64,000 nt of DNA. It comes from Pseudovibrio sp000156235 (GTDB lineage: Bacteria; Pseudomonadota; Alphaproteobacteria; Rhizobiales; Stappiaceae). The stretch lies in assembly GCF_000156235.1 (NCBI RefSeq), contig NZ_DS996814.1:119528-183527 (forward strand), given 5' to 3'. Both the position numbers and the translations under genes were made by a program. Within the stretch, counting starts at the first letter, position 1; every line of letters begins with the position of its first letter. Of this stretch, positions 53,691 to 64,000 are shown in pieces. The notes beneath the pieces are model-generated. The model was not told the origin of the DNA, did no database searches, and was given only the letters and a program-made list of their open reading frames with translations.

Positions 53691-54732
53691 TGTTCTGGCA
53701 ACGGGAACGCTGTTGCTCACCAGTGCGGCAACAGCTGGTTCCTTCAATCTTGGCCGTGCAGCAACTCCTGCTGAAGTGGCGGCTTGGAACATCGACGTGC
53801 GTCCTGATGGTCAGGGTTTGCCTGCCGGGCGCGGAAACGTGGAGCAAGGCGAAGAGATTTTTGCTGAACGCTGTGCGGTCTGCCACGGTGACTTTGCCGA
53901 GGGCGTTGATCGCTGGCCGGTACTTTCTGGCGGTGACGGCACGCTGACCTCTGAGCGGCCAGTTAAAACCATTGGCTCTTACTGGCCTTACCTGTCCACC
54001 GTGTTTGATTACGTGAACCGCGCCATGCCATTTGGCGAAGCGCAGTCGCTCAAGCCGGATGAAGTTTACGCCATCACCGCCTTCCTGCTTTATGCCAATG
54101 ATCTGGTGGAAGATGATTTTGAGCTGAGCCAAGAGAACTTCACGTCTGTTCGTCTGCCTAATGAAGATGGGTTTTACATGGACGATCGTGAAGAGTCGCC
54201 AGTCTTCAAAAAGCGCGATGTCTGCATGAAGGACTGTAAAGCGGAGGTGAAGATCACCGCACGGGCTCAGGTTCTGGATGTGACACCGGAAGAAACCAAG
54301 GCCGCAGAGGATGCTGCAGCAAGTGAGGCCCCAAAAACTGAAGAGGTTGCCTCCACAGAACCCGCAGTGGCCGTTGAGCCTGCTCCGACTCCCGAACCCG
54401 TTGCCCTTGATGATGCACTCATCAAGAAAGGTGCCAAGGTCTTCAAAAAATGTAAGGCTTGCCATCAGGTTGGTGAGAAAGCCAAGAACAAGGTTGGTCC
54501 GATCCTGAATGACATTATCGGCCAGCAGGCGGCTGTGGTTTCCGGCTTCAAGTATTCCAAGGCATTGAAACAGCTCAATGGGGATGGTCTTGTCTGGTCC
54601 GATGAAAATCTGGACGCCTTCCTGACCAAGCCGAAGAAATTTGTGAAAGGAACAAAGATGTCGTTTGCCGGTCTTAAGAAGGAGAAAGACCGCGTTGCGC
54701 TCATCGAGTTCCTTAAGAGCCACTCCCAATGA
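53674..54732 (+). CDS. soxD: Sulfur dehydrogenase diheme cytochrome SoxD
   Basis: This 352-aa protein has a signal peptide (KFLSVLATGTLLLTSAATA) and two heme domains. The first has CAVCH at the N-terminal half, and the second, a mitochondrial-type cytochrome c, has CKACH. An Ala/Glu/Pro-rich linker of about 50 residues separates them. It accepts electrons from SoxC. The second domain closely resembles the first half of the next cytochrome. The ATG at 53674 has GAGGCGG upstream, inside soxC. Confidence 0.94.
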   Translation: MLKFLSVLATGTLLLTSAATAGSFNLGRAATPAEVAAWNIDVRPDGQGLPAGRGNVEQGEEIFAERCAVCHGDFAEGVDRWPVLSGGDGTLTSERPVKTIGSYWPYLSTVFDYVNRAMPFGEAQSLKPDEVYAITAFLLYANDLVEDDFELSQENFTSVRLPNEDGFYMDDREESPVFKKRDVCMKDCKAEVKITARAQVLDVTPEETKAAEDAAASEAPKTEEVASTEPAVAVEPAPTPEPVALDDALIKKGAKVFKKCKACHQVGEKAKNKVGPILNDIIGQQAAVVSGFKYSKALKQLNGDGLVWSDENLDAFLTKPKKFVKGTKMSFAGLKKEKDRVALIEFLKSHSQ

Positions 54733-54754
54733 GAGCCACGATACCTGCTCTCTT

Positions 54755-54794
54755 GAAGCAGTTTGCTATTTCCCCGAGTGTAGCAAACTGCTTC
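54755..54794 (+). other. Long hairpin between soxD and soxE
   Basis: GAAGCAGTTTGCTA (54755-54768) and TAGCAAACTGCTTC (54781-54794) form a 14-bp perfect stem with a 12-nt loop directly after soxD. No T-tract follows. It argues that soxE starts after it, and it may lower soxE-F expression or protect upstream mRNA. Confidence 0.7.
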
Positions 54795-54803
54795 CCACTC
54801 TCA

Positions 54804-55541
54804 ATGCTGCGTGCCCTGCACACGAAAACTCCTGCCAGTTTTCGCAGGTTCGCAGCCTCCAGCCTTGTTGCGCTTGGTTTCCTGTCAGGGGCGGTCTCTA
54901 TTGCCTCGGCGCAGGATGTTGCGCGTGGTGAGCGCCTGTTCAACGCCTGCCTGCGGTGTCATGATGTTGGCAAGGATGCCAAGAACCGCATCGGGCCCCA
55001 TCTAAATGGTGTGTTTGACCGCAAGGCAGCCAGTATTGAAGGCGCCAAATACTCTAAAGCCATGAAACGCGCCGGAGCAGATGGCCTGCGCTGGAACATC
55101 GACACGCTGAACATTTACATCCAAAACCCGAAGAACCTGGTTTCGGGCACACGCATGAACTACCGGGGCATGAGAAAAGAGAAGGATCGCTCAGACCTTC
55201 TTGCGTACTTGCGCCAGTTCTCCGTCAGCCCGGCCAACATTCCGGAGGCGTCTGCCAGCCTTTTGAAACAGGATGCCCCGAGCATTCATGAGGAAGCCTA
55301 TCTGGACGGCGATGCTGAATATGGCGAGTATCTTTCCTCTGAATGTACCAGCTGCCATCAGTCCAGCGGAGCAGACAAAGGGATCCCTGCTATTACAGGC
55401 TGGCCGCAACCGGATTTCGTGATCGCTTTGCGCGCTTATAAGAAAGGACACCGACCCCATCCCGTTATGCAGATGATCGCCAAGCGGCTCTCGGAGGAGG
55501 AGATCGCGGCTCTGGCGGCTTATTTCAAAGGCCTGGATTAG
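54804..55541 (+). CDS. soxE: Diheme cytochrome c SoxE
   Basis: This diheme c-type cytochrome of about 245 aa has a signal peptide and heme sites CLRCH (LFNACLRCHDVG) and CTSCH (SSECTSCHQSS). The first half is a paralogue of the C-terminal SoxD domain; the second resembles class I cytochromes of the FCSD-partner kind. It is expected to take electrons from SoxF or SoxAX. The start is uncertain: ATG 54804 (after the hairpin, weak ribosome-binding site) or ATG 54729, which overlaps soxD by 4 bp. Confidence 0.88.
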   Translation: MLRALHTKTPASFRRFAASSLVALGFLSGAVSIASAQDVARGERLFNACLRCHDVGKDAKNRIGPHLNGVFDRKAASIEGAKYSKAMKRAGADGLRWNIDTLNIYIQNPKNLVSGTRMNYRGMRKEKDRSDLLAYLRQFSVSPANIPEASASLLKQDAPSIHEEAYLDGDAEYGEYLSSECTSCHQSSGADKGIPAITGWPQPDFVIALRAYKKGHRPHPVMQMIAKRLSEEEIAALAAYFKGLD

Positions 55542-55543
55542 AA

Positions 55544-55567
55544 CACATCCCCATTTTCGCGGATGTG
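55544..55567 (+). other. Hairpin between soxE and soxF
   Basis: CACATCC (55544-55550) and GGATGTG (55561-55567) form a 7-bp stem with a 10-nt loop, two bases past the soxE stop and about 20 nt before the soxF ribosome-binding site. Confidence 0.5.
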
Positions 55568-55598
55568 CTCCAAACTTATTTTAGGGAGGAATTGACTT

Positions 55599-56864
55599 AT
55601 GATTTTGAACCGACGTCGTTTTCTGGGAACAGCTGCTGCCGGTGCAGCGCTCTTATCCTCCCCGATGGCTTTGGGGCAAAAGCGGCCACGTGTCGTCATT
55701 GTTGGTGGTGGTGCTGGCGGGGCAACCGCTGCACGCTATATCGCCAAGGATTCCAAAGGCGCGATTGAGGTGATCCTGATCGAGCCTTCCCGCACCTATT
55801 ACACCTGCTTCTTCTCCAACCTTGCCATTGGCGGCTTCCAGCCCATGTCCAATCTGGCGCATTCCTACGGTAAGCTGGCAAGCGAGTATGGCGTGACGGT
55901 CGTACACGACTGGGCCTCTGCTGTTGACCGGGAGAAAAAGAAAGTCCGCCTCGCAGGCGGCGATGCGATTTCCTACGACCGGTTGGTTCTGTCGCCGGGT
56001 ATCGACTTTATCAAAGATTCCATTGAAGGCTGGGATGTGACTGCCCAGACGAAGATGCCTCATGCCTACAAAGCCGGTACGCAGACACAGTTGCTGAAGG
56101 CTCAGATTGAGGCCATGCCAGAAGGTGGAACCTTCGCCATGGTTGCGCCGCCTAACCCGTACCGCTGCCCTCCTGGCCCTTATGAGCGTATTTCCATGGT
56201 CGCCCATGTGCTGAAGCAGCGTAATCCAACCGCCAAGATCCTCATCCTTGATCCGAAAGAGAAGTTCTCCAAGCAGGGCCTGTTCATGGAAGGCTGGGAA
56301 ACACACTATCCGGGCATGGTTGACTGGCTAACAGACGAGTTCACCGGCGGTGTGCAGCGCGTTGATCCCGCCACCATGGAAGTGGTGATGGAGGATGAGA
56401 CCGTTAAAGCGGATGTGGTGAACGTGATTCCACCGATGCAGGCTGGCAGCATTGCACAGCAGGCTGGTCTGACCAATGAGAAGGGCTGGTGCCCAATCGT
56501 TCCGGCAACACTGCAGAGCCAGATGGATGAAAACATCCACGTGCTTGGTGATGCGACCCAGAACGGCGACATGCCGAAGTCTGCTTATTCCGCCAACAGC
56601 CAGGCCAAAGCCGCCGCCATGGCCATTCGCCATGCTCTGACCAGTTCGCGCGCCTTCAAACCACGCTTCTCCAACACCTGCTGGTCCCTGATCTCCACGG
56701 ACAACGGCGTGAAAGTGGGGGCAAGCTACGTGGCCACGGACGAAAAAATCGCCAAGGTGGACGGCTTCATCTCCCAAAACAACGAGGACGACGCCCTGCG
56801 CAAACAGACCTACGAGGAGAGTTTGGGTTGGTACGCTGGGATTACCACGGATATGTTTGGATAA
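55599..56864 (+). CDS. soxF: SoxF flavoprotein (FCSD-type sulfide dehydrogenase subunit)
   Basis: This 421-aa protein has a Tat leader (NRRRFLGTAAAGAALLSS) and an FAD pyridine-nucleotide-disulfide-type fold: VVIVGGGAGGATAARYI, the TYYTCFFSNLAIGG redox-cysteine region and a second cysteine in NPYRCPPGPYERIS, then DATQNGDMPKSAYSANSQ. It is the flavin subunit of a flavocytochrome c sulfide dehydrogenase-type complex, likely paired with SoxE. It is the last gene of the operon; no clear terminator follows. Confidence 0.93.
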   Translation: MILNRRRFLGTAAAGAALLSSPMALGQKRPRVVIVGGGAGGATAARYIAKDSKGAIEVILIEPSRTYYTCFFSNLAIGGFQPMSNLAHSYGKLASEYGVTVVHDWASAVDREKKKVRLAGGDAISYDRLVLSPGIDFIKDSIEGWDVTAQTKMPHAYKAGTQTQLLKAQIEAMPEGGTFAMVAPPNPYRCPPGPYERISMVAHVLKQRNPTAKILILDPKEKFSKQGLFMEGWETHYPGMVDWLTDEFTGGVQRVDPATMEVVMEDETVKADVVNVIPPMQAGSIAQQAGLTNEKGWCPIVPATLQSQMDENIHVLGDATQNGDMPKSAYSANSQAKAAAMAIRHALTSSRAFKPRFSNTCWSLISTDNGVKVGASYVATDEKIAKVDGFISQNNEDDALRKQTYEESLGWYAGITTDMFG

Positions 56865-58330
56865 GGAAACGAGATGTGCGGGGCGCTCTGGGAGGGGCGC
56901 CTCGTGATTTCTGACGCACTACCCCTCCATTGCACAGTATTGCGCCGGATGTTGACTAGGGTCGGAATCAGCAGCGGCGGCGGCCTGAGGAGAGTACTCT
57001 ATTCGGCACAGCCTTGATACCGATGTTGGACCTCTCCGTTATACAGGCTGACGACTATGAGTACGTCACAGATGGCAGAGTTCTGGTGGCAGGAGCAAAG
57101 GGGATAAGCCTCAGCAGACAAGATCGCCAGTGCCTGGGACTATGAGTGCCACATTCACTAGCTTACATGCCCTCTCAACTGGGCTTGTATTCTCGTTGAC
57201 CGACCTTGTCTTTCTGGCAGTTATTCCCGCTATATCCTCGCACAGTTTCAACGGCTCATGAGAACTTGTCGGCAAGGTACGGGGATAACTTAAGTCACGG
57301 TACAAAACCGTCCGCCAGAACAGGCGGTTCATCTACCTGCACGATCTCCATGGCCCGCACTCATCCCATCAACTCAACAGAGCTTCTTCTATTGCTCAGG
57401 CACACACATTCCCTACCGATCAACGCAGTTGGAACGCAAATCTTTCAAACGAACGCACATAGGAGCGCAAAGCTGCATTGATCCTCAAAGAGGTGTATGA
57501 TGACTGATGCAGGTTCGTTCACGCAACCGATCACAGCCTCGCAGGTTGCAGCACGATCAGCACCTGCTCCCCTGCTTTCACAGCAACCGAGTCAGCCGTC
57601 CTCTTTTACCTGCAAGCCTCTTTACACCAGCCTCTGACCAGATCGGCACTTTGATAGGATCACGTCCTCATTCGAGGCGCTACACTGCGCGTGCTATCTG
57701 ACAGGCTCTTTGATCAACACCACACCGCTAAACTTAGGCTAGACTTCTCCCCAGAACACCCCATCTTCTAGATCTGCACCAGCAACCTCCCAAGCAATCG
57801 TCAGGCGGAGTGCAAAGCTATCTGCCATCTCATTCAGCTCTCCTCCAACTCAACCCTGAGCATCTAGATACCACGTGCCTCACCAAGGACTATCTGCCAT
57901 TTCGCCAAACGCTCAAACAAGGCCCACTTCAAGCCCCGACTTCATGTCAATCGCAAACCAGAACCTGTTTCCAGCCACCAGTTCACCAGCACCAAAGTCT
58001 CAAGGAGAACATTACGGGAATGGACCACGACCAAAACACACTCCATCCTCTAACCATGCAACACCGCAAACGGACAAGTCCGGGATCTTTGAGAATTGAA
58101 GATGGAGAAGTGAAGCTTGGCAAAGAGAAGTCTGAGTGCGGATTGGCAGCGGATGCCATAATCAATTTGGCACCAGACTGACAATACGTTGCAATCGCGG
58201 CCGGTTTCTCTGCGAGAGGTTGTTTTGGGATGAAGGATTATTGGCAGCTCTAAGAGGCTTTTGCGCCTTGGTTCTCCGCTCCGTTAGTCGCGAGATGCAA
58301 AGTCTCACCCCCCTCGTCTGTCATTAGACG
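56865..58330. other. Gene-poor region between the sox cluster and the rRNA operon
   Basis: Over 1.4 kb I find no convincing gene. Open frames such as 57206-57481 and 57810-58181 have no ribosome-binding site, Shine-Dalgarno spacing or family resemblance, and their translations look low in complexity. The region may hold decayed sequence; I see no transposase or tRNA. Confidence 0.5.
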
Positions 58331-58370
58331 CACAAAAGCCCCCGTGCAGTGTGCAACGGGGGCTTTTGTG
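58331..58370 (-). terminator. Terminator of the rRNA operon
   Basis: A perfect 15-bp stem, CACAAAAGCCCCCGT and its complement, with a 10-nt loop, is followed by a T-containing end. It sits 50 bp past the 5S gene on the minus strand and is the strongest terminator in the window. Confidence 0.9.
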
Positions 58371-58420
58371 TGATTTTGTGTTCTGTGTATTTTGTCGAGA
58401 TTTTTGTGTGTCTTATTCAT

Positions 58421-58537
58421 GCCCGGCGGCGCCCTACTCTCCCGCGTCTTAAGACGAAGTACCATTGGCGCAGGGGCGTTTCACTTCCGAGTTCGGGATG
58501 GGATCGGGTGGGGGCGCCCCGCCATAGCCACCGGGCA
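58421..58537 (-). rRNA. rrf: 5S ribosomal RNA
   Basis: A sequence of about 117 nt on the minus strand has the canonical 5S features: complementary ends (CCCGG...CCGGG), the CCCGATCCCATCCCGAACTC block and GAAGTGAAACG. It is the last RNA of the operon. Unlike many rhizobia, no tRNA-fMet follows it. Confidence 0.9.
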
Positions 58538-58627
58538 GGAATAAGTCACATTATGAACTGGTCTGTTTTGTTTAGTTGAAGCTTTGTTTTTGGATTTAAG
58601 CTTTATGATTATAGCTTAATGGGAGTG

Positions 58628-61352
<2,725 letters not shown>

Positions 61353-61717
61353 CTCATTAGCAATAATCATAAAACCACAATCCGAAGAATGCGGCCTCTG
61401 ACTAAACCAACAAAAGCAAAGCTTGATTTCAACTTGGCACACATTGAATAGATCAATATGTATCAAAGACATACATAAATGTATGTCTAGACCAGTTCAT
61501 GAGACACAACTGGCGGGGCAGCGGTCAAGCGCCCCCATGGACACAATCCTTGCGGATCATGTTAACTGGCTAGCTGTCACCTACCGCAATTCCATAAGGA
61601 ACTGGCGCGGCAAGCGGCCAATCATGTCTTCTCTTCAAAATGTCACAGAACAAGCAAGCTTGAGAACCAAGCTCGCAAAACGAATACTCTCATATGATAT
61701 CAAGCTACGGAAGGAAT
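61353..61717 (-). other. rRNA internal spacer, tRNA-Ala to 23S
   Basis: This 365-bp AT-rich spacer lies between tRNA-Ala and the 23S 5' end. It has no gene; an ORF here is spurious. It probably contains 23S processing stems and antitermination sites. Confidence 0.6.
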
Positions 61718-61793
61718 TGGTGGAGCCTAGGAGGATCGAACTCCTGACCTCCTGAATGCAAATCAGGCGCTCTCCCAGCTGAGCTAAGGCCCC
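61718..61793 (-). tRNA. tRNA-Ala (TGC)
   Basis: A 76-nt cloverleaf including the encoded CCA. The anticodon loop is TTTGCAT within CCTGA/TCAGG, so the anticodon is TGC. It lies in the 16S-23S spacer after tRNA-Ile, as usual for Alphaproteobacteria. Confidence 0.97.
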
Positions 61794-61807
61794 ACTACCA
61801 AAAGGAA

Positions 61808-61884
<77 letters not shown>

Positions 61885-62042
61885 AGTATCTAAACTGGTC
61901 TGCTCAAGTGAGCATCCTTACCTTCCAGCGATATCATAAGAAAGAGAAACGAAGACGGCGGCTTCGCCATCTTTGCTGATCAAGTCAGCTATGTTCAAAA
62001 AACCAGTCGATAGTTACCGAAGTGACTGAAGACCGATCCTTA

Positions 62043-63520
<1,478 letters not shown>

Positions 63521-64000
63521 CTACTAAGAAATAATCCCAACTTAATCACGCTACATACTCAAATCTTCAGCTAAAAAGCTGAAAGACGAGGAACACGCAT
63601 GACACTAAATCATCCGAAAATGATCAATGTCTTGGTGTTCTGAAAAACGTAAATCAAGTCAGTTATTCCGTAACAGTAACATCCGAAAATGTTACCCGCG
63701 AATAACCGCCGTCCACGTTTCTCTTTCTATATCATATTCAATTGTCAAAGAACTGGGCTCTCACCCGCACTCAAAAGAGTAAATCACTCACAAACTCAAT
63801 CATCTCTGATTGAGCTGAGCGATCAATCCTTTTGAGGAACTCAAGAGCGCGTCGTCCCGTCGCCGGCAGCGCCGTCGCTCTCGATGAGCTGGGTTATAGG
63901 CCTGAGCCCTCAAACCGTCAACCTATAAACGACAAAAAAACGCAAAAACATCACCAACCTATGTGCAAAACATAACCAACCCGCAGAAAACCGCCAAATC
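63521..64000 (-). other. rRNA operon leader and upstream region
   Basis: The leader (about 370 nt) runs from the promoter to the 16S 5' end. It has no gene and presumably carries the antitermination and processing signals. Sequence beyond the promoter is AT-rich, like an UP element. Confidence 0.6.
63893..63921 (-). promoter_or_regulatory. rRNA operon promoter
   Basis: On the minus strand, TTGACG (63916-63921) is followed by a 17-nt spacer and TATAAC (63893-63898). This near-consensus sigma-70 promoter is correctly placed ahead of the rrn leader. Confidence 0.85.

Noticed and set aside
52443..53792. 449-codon ORF antisense to soxC
   Set aside because: soxC on the other strand is certain; the long reverse frame is a codon-usage artefact.
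56896..56925. GGCGC...GCGCC repeat after soxF as a terminator
   Set aside because: The stem is only about 5 bp and is not followed by T residues.
57810..58181. 123-codon ORF in the region next to the rRNA operon
   Set aside because: No ribosome-binding site; the product is rich in Gln, Ser, Thr and Pro without motifs.

Overview
The window looks like a chromosomal segment of a marine, chemolithoheterotrophic alphaproteobacterium, most likely close to Pseudovibrio/Stappiaceae. This rests on the rRNA operon (16S-tRNA-Ile-tRNA-Ala-23S-5S), a complete Paracoccus-type sox cluster, periplasmic-binding-protein sugar transport and a Rhizobiales-type intergenic repeat. The genus is inferred from gene content and general resemblance, not from an alignment. 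No phage, IS element, CRISPR array or plasmid function was recognised.

Left part (1-15.6 kb): a class III cyclic-nucleotide-type phosphodiesterase; a membrane-anchored isochorismatase-fold hydrolase; panB; an AraC regulator divergent from a flavin monooxygenase-SDR pair (layout like virS-mymA); a lone protein resembling the C80 (MARTX/toxin) cysteine protease fold; a PuuB-like amine oxidoreductase with a class I glutamine amidotransferase and an atypical SDR; a LysR regulator; and a type I secretion ABC transporter with its HlyD-family adaptor.

Amino-sugar region (15.6-29.7 kb): one ten-gene minus-strand operon with mostly overlapping or abutting genes. It encodes two permeases, a binding protein and an ATPase of an ABC importer, a Gfo/Idh oxidoreductase, two SIS-domain isomerases/deaminases, a ROK sugar kinase, a GatZ/KbaZ-like protein and NagA. 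A divergent GntR/UTRA regulator and a GH20 hexosaminidase without a signal peptide flank it. Together they point to import and intracellular breakdown of GlcNAc/GalNAc oligosaccharides, with TTGGTATT repeats as candidate operators.

Middle (30-44 kb): an alpha/beta hydrolase, a LysE exporter, an FMN reductase and a XapX mini-protein are followed by a suggestive lipid/glycerol group. That group holds an alkylglycerol-monooxygenase (AGMO)-like hydroxylase, a bicupin, malonyl-CoA decarboxylase, and an operon of alkyl-DHAP-synthase-like flavoprotein, GlpD-like dehydrogenase and FGGY kinase. It may be an ether-lipid salvage locus. The pncB-pncA NAD salvage pair follows.

Sulfur region (44.2-56.9 kb): soxT-soxR, an HbpS-type protein and soxS on the minus strand, divergent from soxVWXYZABCDEF on the plus strand. 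This gives thiosulfate oxidation with the SoxCD sulfur dehydrogenase, cytochromes and a flavocytochrome-type SoxF. SoxR carries the two cysteines of persulfide sensors (SqrR/BigR). Two exact ATTC-N8-GAAT palindromes lie upstream of soxV and soxX, and several intercistronic hairpins punctuate the operon.

Right end (56.9-64 kb): about 1.4 kb without a convincing gene, then an rRNA operon transcribed leftwards, with its promoter near 63.9 kb and a strong terminator at 58.35 kb.
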